Shown here piece by piece: positions 16,290 through 24,698 of a stretch of 29,809 nt of DNA. Position 1 is the stretch's first letter. Every line of letters starts with the position of its first letter. The stretch comes from JAMXLO01 sp035569235 (lineage in GTDB: Bacteria > Pseudomonadota > Alphaproteobacteria > Acetobacterales > Acetobacteraceae): positions 1-29,809 of the forward strand of contig DATMND010000514.1 of the NCBI GenBank assembly GCA_035569235.1, in the 5' to 3' direction. The notes beneath the pieces are model-generated. The model was given only the letters and a program-made list of their open reading frames with translations, did not search any database and was not told the origin of the DNA. A program made the position numbers and the translations under genes.

Positions 16290-17075
16290 ATGCCGACCAG
16301 CGTGACATGGAACGAGACCGCGACGAACATCGCAGGCAGCAAGCTGCATCTGACACGTGGTGGCAGCGGTCGGCCGGTGCTTATCCTGCACCACGACATA
16401 GGTACACCGGAACGCCTGCCATTTTATGATACGCTGGCGCAGAATTTCGATGTCCTCGTCCCGCATCATCCGGGATGGGGGAAGTCGGAGCGGCCGCAGT
16501 GGCTGCGGAGCGTGCGTGACATCGCGGCAATTCACAATTGGCTGCTCACCGATCTTGGTATCAGCGACGCGTCTTTGGTAGGCCTCGGTTTTGGCGGCTG
16601 GATCGCCGCTGAGATGGCGAGCCAGGCGCCGGCGGCGTTCCGCCGGATGGTGCTGGTGGGCGCCATGGGCATCAAGCCGCCGGAGGGCGATATCGCCGAT
16701 CAGGCCATCGTGTCTTATCTCGACTATCCGCACGCGGGGTTCCACGACCGGGCAGCGTTCACCCGCATCTATGGCGACGTATCGACGGATCAGCTCGAGC
16801 AGTGGGACATCTGCCGCGAGATGGTGTTCCGGACCGCGTGGAAGCCGTATATGTACAGTCAGACACTGCCGCATTTGCTGGGCGGCGTTCGTACGCCTGC
16901 GCTGGTGGTGTGGGGCGATGACGACAGGCACGTGCCGCGCAGCGCAGGTGATGCCTACGTCAAGGCGCTACGCAACGCACGATTGGAAGTCATCCCAGCG
17001 TGCGGGCACTATGTGGATATGGAAAAGCCGGACGAGCTGGCGAAACTTGTAACAGCGTTCGTCAACGCGAACTGA
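16290..17075 (+). CDS. Alpha/beta-hydrolase-fold protein without the nucleophile Ser
   Basis: This 261-residue alpha/beta hydrolase fold has the HG-like 'LHHDIGTPE' loop, 'HHPGWGKSERP' and the acid/base end ('VVWGDDDRHVP' and 'ACGHYVDMEKPDEL'). The nucleophile elbow, normally G-x-S-x-G, reads GLGFGG, so Gly stands where Ser is expected. The fold is therefore sound, but ordinary Ser-hydrolase chemistry is doubtful. It may bind a ligand, assist its partner, or use another residue. The stop is 30 bases before the LLM oxidoreductase start, so the two are probably co-transcribed and act on the same compound. ATG 16290 begins the typical N-terminus. Confidence 0.85.
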   Translation: MPTSVTWNETATNIAGSKLHLTRGGSGRPVLILHHDIGTPERLPFYDTLAQNFDVLVPHHPGWGKSERPQWLRSVRDIAAIHNWLLTDLGISDASLVGLGFGGWIAAEMASQAPAAFRRMVLVGAMGIKPPEGDIADQAIVSYLDYPHAGFHDRAAFTRIYGDVSTDQLEQWDICREMVFRTAWKPYMYSQTLPHLLGGVRTPALVVWGDDDRHVPRSAGDAYVKALRNARLEVIPACGHYVDMEKPDELAKLVTAFVNAN

Positions 17076-17105
17076 ACACCACACCTGATCGAAGGGGAGC
17101 ATGTC

Positions 17106-18347
17106 ATGCACCTGATGTATTTCACCGAGCAGCCGATGGCCGCCTACGACGCGAAGGAGGGGCTGAAATACGGCGCGACCGCGCTGACCTTCTCTAACAG
17201 CCACTACGATCCGGTGCAGGCCAGCCGGCTGTACAACGAGTACCTCGAAGAATACATCATGGCCGACGAGTGGGGCGTCGACGGTATCATGCTGAACGAG
17301 CACCATAACGCCCCATTCTGCATGCAGGCCCGAACCAACATGTTCGGCGCCATCCTCGCCGCGGTGACGAAGCGCGCGAAGATCGTCTTCCTCGGCAATC
17401 CGCTGCCGCTATCGGACAACCCGGTGCAGCTCGCCGAAGAGATCGCGATGATCGACATGGTGTCGAAGGGTCGGGTGGTATCGGGCTTCGTCCGCGGCGG
17501 CGGGCAGGAGCAGTTGGCCAACGGGGTAAACCCCGCCTACAACCGGGAACGCTTCGTCGAGGCGCATGACCTGATCCAGAAAACCTGGACCACACCGGGT
17601 CCGTTCCGCTGGGAAGGCACGCACTACCAGCACCGCGTGGTGAACCCCTGGGCGGTGCCGCTGCAGAAGCCGTATCCACGCGTGTGGATACCGGGCGTGC
17701 TGTCGCGCGAGACCGTGATCTGGACGGCGCAGCAGCGCTATCCGTACATCGCGCTGAACACCGCGATCGATGCGACAAAGGTGATCTGGGACACGTATTC
17801 GAAAGCGGCGGCCGATGTCGGCTACACCGCGGGACCGGAGAACTTCGGCTACCTGATCCGGGTGCACGTGCAGGACACCGAAGAGAAGGCGCTGCAGAAC
17901 GCGCGGCAGTTCATGTGGATGCAGGGCGAATTTACCGGCCTTGCACATCCCGTGTGGGCAAATCCGTCGGGCTATTTCTCGCCGTCCGGGCGCCGCGGCT
18001 TTGTGGAATTCGCGGTGGGACGCGCGAAGAACCCGCGTGGCCAGCCGACCTTCGAGGAGCAGGTCGCCGACACCATGATCATCGCCGGCACGCCGGATCA
18101 GGTGATCGCGAGGCTGAAGCATCTGATCGAGCATACGCGGCCCGGCATCATGGGCTTGTGGGGCAACGACGGCACCGTGAGCATGCAGGATCGTCGACGC
18201 TGCATCGAGCTGCTGGTGAAGGAGGTAATGCCGGCGGTCCGCGAACACGGCAAGTCGCTGGGCCTGAATGACCCGTGGGAGGCCAACGCTCCGGTGCATC
18301 TGAAGTACTCGACGGACATTCCGGTGCAGAAGGCCGCCGCGGAGTAG
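17106..18347 (+). CDS. LLM (luciferase-like) flavin-dependent oxidoreductase
   Basis: This 413-residue protein has the bacterial luciferase/LLM TIM-barrel pattern. 'MADEWGVDGIMLNEHHNAPF' is followed by 'AKIVFLGNPLPLSDNPVQLAEEIAMIDMVSKGRVVSGFVRGGG', the usual flavin/substrate face. C-terminal 'IIAGTPDQVIARLKHL' closes the barrel. GGGGAG lies 7 bases before the ATG at 17106. Such enzymes use FMNH2 (from a separate reductase) or F420 to oxidise organic substrates. No reductase gene is near. It pairs with the upstream alpha/beta-fold gene. The substrate is unknown. Confidence 0.9.
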   Translation: MHLMYFTEQPMAAYDAKEGLKYGATALTFSNSHYDPVQASRLYNEYLEEYIMADEWGVDGIMLNEHHNAPFCMQARTNMFGAILAAVTKRAKIVFLGNPLPLSDNPVQLAEEIAMIDMVSKGRVVSGFVRGGGQEQLANGVNPAYNRERFVEAHDLIQKTWTTPGPFRWEGTHYQHRVVNPWAVPLQKPYPRVWIPGVLSRETVIWTAQQRYPYIALNTAIDATKVIWDTYSKAAADVGYTAGPENFGYLIRVHVQDTEEKALQNARQFMWMQGEFTGLAHPVWANPSGYFSPSGRRGFVEFAVGRAKNPRGQPTFEEQVADTMIIAGTPDQVIARLKHLIEHTRPGIMGLWGNDGTVSMQDRRRCIELLVKEVMPAVREHGKSLGLNDPWEANAPVHLKYSTDIPVQKAAAE

Positions 18348-18362
18348 CGCTTGATGCTGGTA

Positions 18363-18390
18363 AGGAACATCCTTACTTGGGGATGTTCCT
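18363..18390. promoter_or_regulatory. Perfect 10-bp inverted repeat (operator or terminator)
   Basis: AGGAACATCC at 18363-18372 is mirrored by GGATGTTCCT at 18381-18390 with an 8-base spacer. It lies 15 bases after the LLM stop and 14 bases before the GTG of the PrlF-like antitoxin. It could be an autoregulatory operator for the antitoxin or a terminator for the upstream operon. There is no T-run, which favours an operator. Confidence 0.5.
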
Positions 18391-18404
18391 CACCGAGGTT
18401 TCCC

Positions 18405-18629
18405 GTGATTACCAGCAAGCTGACCAGCAAGGCACAGACCACGATTCCGCAGCCGGTGCGTGCAGCGCTCGGCGTGGCAGAAGGCGACGAGTTGGCCTAC
18501 ACGATTGAGGACGGCCGCGTGGTGCTCACCAAGGCACCGCCCCGCCGCGGGCATCCGCTAGATGATCCGTTTACCACCTTCACTGAGTGGGATTCGGAGG
18601 CGGACGAACAGGCTTTCGCGAACCTCTGA
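18405..18629 (+). CDS. PrlF/AbrB-type antitoxin (no toxin next to it)
   Basis: This 74-residue protein has the SpoVT/AbrB swapped-hairpin DNA-binding start 'MITSKLTSKAQTTIPQPVR' followed by 'LGVAEGDELAYTIEDGRVVL'. An acidic tail follows (DDPFTTFTEWDSEADEQAF), as in PrlF/SohA antitoxins. GTG 18405 has GAGG 6 bases upstream. PrlF normally pairs with a YhaV RNase toxin directly downstream. Here an LLM monooxygenase follows instead, so it is an orphan or a transcriptional regulator of the neighbouring flavin genes. Confidence 0.82.
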   Translation: MITSKLTSKAQTTIPQPVRAALGVAEGDELAYTIEDGRVVLTKAPPRRGHPLDDPFTTFTEWDSEADEQAFANL

Positions 18630-18798
18630 CGCATGCCTCCGGCGACCCGACCCATGCGGTATGCAACCTCGCGCGATTGCCACTTTCACCGGCAAGCCTG
18701 AGCGGGCGCATTTGAATGTGGCGTTCTCTTGCCAAGGCTGGCACGGTCATCCCGGTGGATGGCGGATTACGCCGCTATCAGTTCTGAAAGGCCACGTC

Positions 18799-20148
18799 AT
18801 GCGCCAAATGGTCCTCGTCGGCTTCCTGCAGGCGCAGAACTGCACAACCCTAGCAAGCTCGTGGCGGCATCCGGACTCGCGCACCGACTTCACCTCGGCT
18901 GCCTACTACCAGAAGATCGGTCAGGTGCTGGAGGAGGGCAAATTCCAACTCGCCTTTTTTGACGACAGGCTGGCAATGCCGGACATATATGGCGGCAATC
19001 CCGCGGAGGTGGTGGCCAACGGCGTGCGTGTCGTGAAGATGGACCCGGTAGCAACGCTGCTGGCGATGGGCTTCGGGACGCGCCGGCTTGGCATTGGTGC
19101 AACCGCGTCCACGACGTACTACGAACCGTTCGACGTGGCGCGCCGGTTTCAGACCGTGGACCACATGTTGGGCGGCCGAGCCGCATGGAATGTGGTGACC
19201 TCGGTCAATGATGGCGAAGCGCAGAACATGGGGCGCGAGGTCCATCTTGCGCACGACCTGCGTTACGATCGTGCGGACGAATTCATGGAGATCGTGCTCG
19301 GCTGCTGGGATGCCTGGGAGGACGATGCGCTTGTCGTCGACAAACAATCCGGTCTGTTCGCGCATCCCGACAAGGTGCATCGCATGGAGTACCGCGGCAA
19401 ATTCCTGACGTCGCGGGGCACATTCACGGTGCCGCGTTCGCCGCAGGGTCACCCTGTCATCATCCAGGCGGGTGCGTCCGATCGCGGCAAACGGTTCTCG
19501 GAACGGTGGGCCGAGACGGTTTTCGTCGGCTATCCGGATTTGGCGGAGGGCAAGCGGCGCTATGCTGATTTCAAGCAGGGCGTGGCGCAGCTTGGACGAG
19601 ATCCAGACTTGGTAACGGTCAATACGATTGCCTATCCGGTTGTAGCGGCAACGAAGACCGAAGCCGAAGACAAGATGGCGCTGATTGAAACGCTGTACCG
19701 CGAGGTGGATGGGTTGTCGCTGCTGTCCGAGGCGCTGAACTTCGACTTCTCGAAGAAGGGCATGGACGAGGCGTTCACCGACGAGGAGCTGGAGGGCATG
19801 TCGGGGATGCAGGCGATGCGCGATCGGGTGATGCGTGTTATCGGCCGCAATCCGACGGTGCGCGATTTTCTTGAGGTGACACGGCGCGGCCGTCCGCGCG
19901 AGGCGATCGTCGGTGGACCAAAGGAGGTGGCCGATCGGTTCGAGCAGTGGTTCGTCGAGCGTGCGTGCGATGGCTATGTAGTGGGCGGCACGCATATACC
20001 GGGCACGTTTGAGGATTTTGTGAAGTTCGTGGTGCCGGAGTTACAGCGACGCGGGATCTTCCAGACGGATTACAAGGGCGCGACGCTGCGGGAGAATCTT
20101 GGGCTGCCGTGGCCACGGACGGGATGGTGGAAAGCGGCGGCCGAGTAG
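18799..20148 (+). CDS. NtaA/SnaA/DmoA-family FMN-dependent monooxygenase
   Basis: This 449-residue LLM protein is of the nitrilotriacetate/dimethylsulfide/dibenzothiophene monooxygenase branch. It has 'FFDDRLAMPD', 'RLGIGATASTTYYEPFDVARRFQTVDHMLGGRAAWNVVTS' and the 'YDRADEFMEIVLGCWDAW' helix. 'HPVIIQAGASDRGKRFSERWAE' and the C-terminal 'VPELQRRGIFQTDYKGATLRENLGL' complete the family. ATG 18799 has GAAAGG 8 bases upstream; a longer open frame to 18562 overlaps the antitoxin and lacks family sequence. It would need FMNH2 from a separate reductase, and its substrate is probably a sulfur, nitrogen or xenobiotic compound. Confidence 0.9.
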   Translation: MRQMVLVGFLQAQNCTTLASSWRHPDSRTDFTSAAYYQKIGQVLEEGKFQLAFFDDRLAMPDIYGGNPAEVVANGVRVVKMDPVATLLAMGFGTRRLGIGATASTTYYEPFDVARRFQTVDHMLGGRAAWNVVTSVNDGEAQNMGREVHLAHDLRYDRADEFMEIVLGCWDAWEDDALVVDKQSGLFAHPDKVHRMEYRGKFLTSRGTFTVPRSPQGHPVIIQAGASDRGKRFSERWAETVFVGYPDLAEGKRRYADFKQGVAQLGRDPDLVTVNTIAYPVVAATKTEAEDKMALIETLYREVDGLSLLSEALNFDFSKKGMDEAFTDEELEGMSGMQAMRDRVMRVIGRNPTVRDFLEVTRRGRPREAIVGGPKEVADRFEQWFVERACDGYVVGGTHIPGTFEDFVKFVVPELQRRGIFQTDYKGATLRENLGLPWPRTGWWKAAAE

Positions 20149-20164
20149 AGCCCCAATACAAACC

Positions 20165-20192
20165 GTCATGGCCGGGCTGGCCCGGCCATGAC
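20165..20192. terminator. 12-bp perfect hairpin between converging genes
   Basis: GTCATGGCCGGG at 20165-20176 is mirrored by CCCGGCCATGAC at 20181-20192 with a 4-base loop. It sits between the converging monooxygenase and thiolase genes, so it could terminate both. The sequence family (GTCATGGCCGG) also occurs at 3463-3473, so it may be a dispersed repeat serving as terminator. There is no long T-run. Confidence 0.6.
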
Positions 20193-20215
20193 AGAACAGA
20201 ACCAAAAGCGCGCGC

Positions 20216-21403
20216 TTACACCCGCTCGAAGATCGCCGCGATCCCCTGGCCGCCGCCGATGCACATCGTGATCAGCGCATACCGTCCACCAATGCGTTCC
20301 AGCTCGTAGAGCGCCTTCACCGTCAGGATCGCTCCCGTAGCGCCGACCGGGTGGCCGAGCGAAATGCCGGATCCGTTCGGGTTCGTCTTCTCCGGGTCGA
20401 GCCCTAGGTCCTTCGCCACCGCGCAGGCTTGCGCGGCGAATGCCTCGTTGGCCTCGATCACGTCCATGTCCGCCAATGCCAGTCCCGCACGCTGCAACGC
20501 CAGGCGCGTCGCCGGCACGGGGCCGATGCCCATGATCTTGGGATCGACGCCGGCATGTGCGTAGGCCACCAGCCGGCCCATCGGCTTCGCACTACGTTTT
20601 TCCGCCGTCTCGCGCTCCATCAGCACCACCGCGGCGGCGCCGTCATTGACCCCCGAGGCATTGCCGGCGGTCACCGTGCCATTCTTGCGAAACACTGTCC
20701 GCAGCTTTCCCAGGTCCTCGGCGGTCGTGTTGGCGCGCACGTGCTCGTCGGTATCGAACACTGTCTCGCCTCTGCGCGTCTTCAGCGTCACCGGCAGGAT
20801 CTGCTGCTTGAACCGACCCTCGGAGATCGCGCGTGCGGCGCGGCGGTGCGATTCGATCGCCAGCGCGTCCTGGTCGCCGCGGGTGATCTGGTGGCTCTCG
20901 GCCAGGTTCTCGGCGGTCTCGCCCATGTGGATGTTGTCAAACGGATCGTGCAGTGCGGCCAGCATCATGTCGAGCATAGCCGTATCGCCCATGCGCGCGC
21001 CCCAACGCATGCCTGGCGCCATATACGGCGCGCGGCTCATGCTCTCGGCGCCGCCGCCAACCGCGATGTCGGTATCGCCGAGCATGATGGTCTGCGCCGC
21101 GGATACGACCGCCTGCAGCCCCGAGCCGCACAGCCGGTTCAGCGTTAGCGCCGGTGCGTCCTTCGACACGCCGCCGTTCATCGCGGCGACGCGCGCGAAA
21201 TACATGTCCTTTGCCTCGGTGTGGATCACGTGGCCGAACACCACCTGGCCCACCTCGTCGCCGGCGACGTTGGCGCGAGACAGCGCCTCGCGCACCACCT
21301 GTGCGCCCATATCGGTCGGCGCGACATCTTTCAGCCCGCCGCCGAAATCGCCGATCGCGGTGCGCACACCGGAAACGACGACAACCTCGCGCTGCATGGC
21401 CAT
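20216..21403 (-). CDS. Thiolase (acetyl-CoA acetyltransferase / beta-ketothiolase, BktB-like)
   Basis: This 395-residue type II thiolase has the nucleophile Cys92 in NRLCGSGLQA, His351 in GHPVGATGA and the second Cys381 in CIGGGQG. 'NASGVNDGAAAVVL' and 'EANEAFAAQA' are also typical. It condenses or cleaves beta-ketoacyl-CoA in beta-oxidation or polyhydroxyalkanoate routes. The resemblance to BktB suggests a broad chain-length range, but this is only recognition. ATG 21403 has AAGGAG inside the end of the upstream gene; the stop of that gene is one base away, so translation is coupled. Confidence 0.92.
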   Translation of the reverse strand: MAMQREVVVVSGVRTAIGDFGGGLKDVAPTDMGAQVVREALSRANVAGDEVGQVVFGHVIHTEAKDMYFARVAAMNGGVSKDAPALTLNRLCGSGLQAVVSAAQTIMLGDTDIAVGGGAESMSRAPYMAPGMRWGARMGDTAMLDMMLAALHDPFDNIHMGETAENLAESHQITRGDQDALAIESHRRAARAISEGRFKQQILPVTLKTRRGETVFDTDEHVRANTTAEDLGKLRTVFRKNGTVTAGNASGVNDGAAAVVLMERETAEKRSAKPMGRLVAYAHAGVDPKIMGIGPVPATRLALQRAGLALADMDVIEANEAFAAQACAVAKDLGLDPEKTNPNGSGISLGHPVGATGAILTVKALYELERIGGRYALITMCIGGGQGIAAIFERV

Positions 21404-21404
21404 G

Positions 21405-22187
21405 TCAACTCTCCTTTACAATTTGATTGCGCAACGTGCCGATGCCGCTGATCTCGATCTCGCAGACATCGCCGTGCCCCATGTTCTCGGTGGCACCCTC
21501 GGTGCCCATCCATACCACGTCGCCTGGATGCAGAGTCAGGTATTTTGTCATCGCCACCAGGAAATCGACCACGCCGAAAATCATGCTGTTGGTGGGGAAG
21601 GCGATCAGCTCCTTGCCGTTCAGGCACACCTTGGTGACGAGGTCTTCCAGCTTCACGTTGGTCTCGATCCACGGGCCCATCGGCTTGAACGTATCGGTGT
21701 TCTTCGCCCGCCACAGCGTGCGGTCGCTCTTCTGCCAGGTCCGCTCGCTCACGTCGTTGCCGATCGTCCAGCCCAGCACCGCCGACAATGCGTTGTCGCG
21801 AGTCAGACGGCTGCACGTGCGCCCGATCACCGCGACAAGCTCTCCTTCGTATTGCACTTGATCGGTCGCATCTTTTGGGATCACGATCGCCGCACCGTGC
21901 GCGATGAGCGCGTTATTGGCGCGGTAGCCGATGTCCGCCTGCGTCGGCATGTTGGGCTTCTGGCCGACCTTCTCGGCAATTTCGCGAACGTGCTCGGGAT
22001 AGTTCATGCCCGCGGCATAGAAGGTCGGCGGCACCACCGGCACCAGCAGCTTCACATCCGACAGTTTCATTCGTGTCGATGTTCGTTCCCAGCTGTCGAA
22101 CGGCGAGCCGCGCACGGGCATGATTTCGTCGCCCTCGACCACGCCGTAGGTTGGCTTGCCGTTCTGCTCGAAGCGTGCCCAGCGCAT
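21405..22187 (-). CDS. Fumarylacetoacetate hydrolase (FAH)-family protein
   Basis: This 260-residue protein has an FAH fold. The metal-binding Glu/Asp set is visible in 'QYEGELVAVIG' and in 'GWTIGNDVSERTWQ'. 'TFKPMGPW' is followed by 'MIFGVVDFLVAMTKYLTLHPGDVVWMGTEGAT' and 'GDVCEIEISGIGTLRN'. The family includes fumarylacetoacetases, hydratases/decarboxylases of meta-cleavage pathways and oxaloacetate decarboxylases. The family's usual HxxxF-type acid/base region lies in 'NYPEHVREI'. It heads a coupled operon with the thiolase, pointing to the end of an aromatic or branched-acid catabolic route that yields acyl-CoA. The real substrate is not known. Confidence 0.88.
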   Translation of the reverse strand: MRWARFEQNGKPTYGVVEGDEIMPVRGSPFDSWERTSTRMKLSDVKLLVPVVPPTFYAAGMNYPEHVREIAEKVGQKPNMPTQADIGYRANNALIAHGAAIVIPKDATDQVQYEGELVAVIGRTCSRLTRDNALSAVLGWTIGNDVSERTWQKSDRTLWRAKNTDTFKPMGPWIETNVKLEDLVTKVCLNGKELIAFPTNSMIFGVVDFLVAMTKYLTLHPGDVVWMGTEGATENMGHGDVCEIEISGIGTLRNQIVKES

Positions 22188-22329
22188 GTGCGGTGTTCCC
22201 TCTTTACTGGTTTGTCACGCCGTCTGGTGTCCTGGCAAATCGTTGCGGTGGCCATTTCGCTGACCATGCCTGGTTGGTGCTCGGTGCGAAGCCGCCTTTG
22301 CCGATCATACACGCAGGTGCGTGGGCCCG

Positions 22330-22660
22330 CTACCGCTTGAGGATCTCCTCGCGACCGGCCGCCACATCAAAGGGCCAGCCTTGCGGGGTGTGTTTCAGCG
22401 GGATCGGGAACGCCCAATCATCCGTGCCGATCGACAGCGTGCCTCATCGCCGTGCACGTCGATCGCGTGCTTGGCACCATACGCCGCCATGAACTTCTCG
22501 CACCGGGCCTCGTTGGCGACCGGGTCGCCGGCGCTTACTACCCGCGATCCCCTCTCCCCGAACAGCGCGTGCAGTTGTGCGGAGTCCTGGGCGCGGACGG
22601 CCGTGACTAGCGCGTCGATCGCCGCGTCAGGTGAGGTGAAGTGCTGGACCAAATTTGGTG
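22330..22660 (-). pseudogene. DUF2950-like remnant, truncated and frameshifted
   Basis: Read on the minus strand, 'HFTSPDAAIDALVTAVRAQD' and 'VSAGDPVANEARCEKFMAAYG' match the start of DUF2950 proteins as I recall them. After a one-base loss near 22438 the next frame gives 'LSIGTDDWAFPIPLKHTPQG' and 'WPFDVAAGREEILKR', then a TAG at 22330-22332. The signal peptide and the C-terminal two thirds are missing. The rest of the 22188-22816 gap shows no gene I can support. It is a remnant, not a working gene. Confidence 0.75.
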
Positions 22661-22816
22661 CGGACTGTAGCAAAGCCGGGGAAACTATGTGTGCACTCGG
22701 GAATCTCAATGTCCGCTTGATTTCTCGCCATCGCAGCACCGGCTTGGCGTTGGCGGTGGTTGACGGGAGGCTGCTGGCCGTGATGTGCCAACAGGGATGC
22801 AGGAGGCAGACGACGC

Positions 22817-24070
22817 ATGACAAGCGAGCACAACTGGGCAGACAATTACACGTTCAAAGCCGTTCGCATTCATCGTCCGACCACGATAGACGACGTGCGC
22901 CGTCTGGTCGCCGGCTCGGCCAAGATCCGCGCGATCGGCGCGCGCCATTCTTTCAACGGCATTGCCGATTCACCCGGCGATCTGGTCGATCTGAGCAACC
23001 TCGACCCCGAGTTCGTCATCGATCGTGAACAGCAGACCGTTACGGTTGGTCCGGCGACCAGCTACGGAATGCTTGCCAGCTATCTGCAAACCCATGGCTG
23101 GGCGCTGCACAACATGGCATCGCTGCCGCACATCTCCGTTGCTGGCGCCATCGCGACCGGAACGCACGGCTCCGGCGACAAGAACGGCAATCTCTCAACC
23201 GCGGTTGCAGGATTGGAGCTTGTCACCGCAACCGGCGATCTCGTTGAAATCCATCGCGGCGCCGCGGGCTTCGACGGTATGGTGGTCGGGTTCGGCGCAT
23301 TCGGTGTGGTTATTCGCGTGACGCTCGACATTCAGCCGACGTTCGACCTGCGACAGGATGCCTTCGCCGACGTGCCCTGGACGGCAGCTCTTTCCAACCT
23401 CGATGCGATCATGTCGGCGGCCTACAGCGTTAGCCTTATGACATCGTGGTCGGGCCGCACAGTATGTCGCCTTTGGCTGAAGACGCGCCTCGCTGATGGT
23501 GCGCCGATCGACGTGACGGAACCGTATCTGGGCGCCACTCCGACAGCCGATGCAACTGCGACCGGCGCGGCTGACGCCATCGGCCGGCTCAACCCGTTCA
23601 GCATCCCGGGTCCGTGGTCCGAACGACTGCCGCACTTTCGGCCCGGGGCGCAGCCGGGGCCTCTCGAGCAGATCCAAAGTGAATACATGGTTCCACGCAC
23701 ACAGGCGACCGCGGCGCTCGCGAAGCTGCGCGCGATCGGCGATCGCATCGACCAGCATCTGTATGTCACCGAAATCCGCTCGATGGCGGCGGACACGCTA
23801 TGGCTCAGCCCTGCCTATGGTCACGACAGCATCGCGATTCACTTCACCTGGAAGCAAGAGCCCGACGCGGTGCACGCCATCACGACCGAGATCGAGGATT
23901 TGCTGCTGCCGCTCGGTGCGCGTCCCCATTGGGGCAAGCTGATGCATGCGCGTGCCGACCGACTCGCCCCGCTCTATCCGCGCATGCCCGCTTTTTGCGA
24001 CCTTGCCCGATCTTATGATCCAAATGGGAAGTTTCGCAACGAATATCTCGATACACATGTCTTCGGGTGA
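22817..24070 (+). CDS. Alditol-oxidase-like FAD-linked oxidase
   Basis: This 417-residue vanillyl-alcohol-oxidase-fold flavoprotein has His44 in GARHSFNGIA, where alditol oxidase AldO binds FAD covalently. 'NMASLPHISVAGAIATGTHG' is nearly the same as in Streptomyces AldO. Glu319 and Arg321 (EIRS), Thr344 (HFTW) and Lys374 (HWGK) line up, from memory, with the AldO active-site set, each one position earlier. It therefore probably oxidises the terminal CHOH of xylitol- or sorbitol-like polyols to aldoses, reducing O2 to H2O2. There is no signal peptide. AGGAGG lies 10 bases before the ATG. It stands alone between two gene remnants, which suggests insertion by recombination. Confidence 0.9.
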   Translation: MTSEHNWADNYTFKAVRIHRPTTIDDVRRLVAGSAKIRAIGARHSFNGIADSPGDLVDLSNLDPEFVIDREQQTVTVGPATSYGMLASYLQTHGWALHNMASLPHISVAGAIATGTHGSGDKNGNLSTAVAGLELVTATGDLVEIHRGAAGFDGMVVGFGAFGVVIRVTLDIQPTFDLRQDAFADVPWTAALSNLDAIMSAAYSVSLMTSWSGRTVCRLWLKTRLADGAPIDVTEPYLGATPTADATATGAADAIGRLNPFSIPGPWSERLPHFRPGAQPGPLEQIQSEYMVPRTQATAALAKLRAIGDRIDQHLYVTEIRSMAADTLWLSPAYGHDSIAIHFTWKQEPDAVHAITTEIEDLLLPLGARPHWGKLMHARADRLAPLYPRMPAFCDLARSYDPNGKFRNEYLDTHVFG

Positions 24071-24184
24071 GGTCGCACCGCGCCGAAATCGCGGGCGGTT
24101 TGCTGGTCTCATCAAATGGTCAGTCCGCGCTCAGCTCCCGTAACGCCTCGGGTTGAACGGTAATGCCACCGGCTGCTCACGCAT

Positions 24185-24613
24185 CTCAACGCATTCAACC
24201 TGTTCAGCCACGACACACCGGAGGACCCCACGACCGGCGCCCGCGACGAGGAAGCCAAGGTCGTGCGTGAGCTTCGGAAGATCATGCGGGAGCCTGGCCT
24301 GCGTATCGGTGTGACGTGCGTGCGCGCCCCCGTGCCGCGGGCGCACTCGATCGCGCTGACAGTCGAATTCGAGTGGCCGGTCGGCCGGGCCGACGGGCGG
24401 GAAATCCTGGCCCCGGCTCCAGGCGTGCGGGGCGTCGATGACATGCTGCGCAATCACTTCCCGATGCCGCGCGAGGCGTCGTGGCAGGGTGGCGTGCTCA
24501 TCGGGCGCGTTCGCCGGGACCCCAGCGATCCGTCCGGCTGCTCACTTACTCTGTTCGTGGCCGGCGATCAGCTGCTGAAGGGCGCGGCGCTCAATGCCGT
24601 GCAGATCGCGTAG
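24185..24613 (+). pseudogene. asd: C-terminal fragment of aspartate-semialdehyde dehydrogenase
   Basis: The frame from 24185 to the stop at 24613 reads 'FNLFSHDTPEDPTTGARDEE', 'TCVRAPVPRAHSIALTVEFE' (with the catalytic His of Asd), 'NHFPMP' and 'GDQLLKGAALNAVQIA'. This is the last 140 or so residues of an Asd-type enzyme. The NADP domain and the active-site Cys are absent, and no start with a ribosome site exists at the fragment's beginning. It is a truncated remnant; an intact asd must be elsewhere. Confidence 0.85.
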
Positions 24614-24643
24614 CGGCTCGTGGCCTAGCCGCGCTTCCGGCGT

Positions 24644-24680
24644 ACCCCTCCCCCCTCCCGCAAAGGGGAGGGGGGAGAAG
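24644..24680. terminator. GC hairpin (dispersed CCCCTCCC..GGGGAGGGG repeat)
   Basis: A C/T-rich arm (CCCTCCCCCCTCCC) and a G/A-rich arm (GGGGAGGGGGGAG) flank a GCAAA loop. It lies just beyond the aqpZ stop and may end that transcript. The same kind of hairpin is common as a dispersed repeat in GC-rich proteobacteria. Confidence 0.5.
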
Positions 24681-24698
24681 TGTGCCTGGGGGTTGGGG

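Noticed and set aside
15411..16931. 506-codon minus-strand frame
   Set aside because: Only the last 253 codons are an SDR; the upstream part is antisense to the alpha/beta-hydrolase gene, and a good ribosome site exists at 16172.
18562..18798. N-terminal extension of the NtaA-type monooxygenase
   Set aside because: It overlaps the antitoxin and lacks family sequence; ATG 18799 has a good ribosome site.
20646..22340. 564-codon plus-strand frame
   Set aside because: It is antisense to the thiolase and FAH genes, with shadow-type composition.
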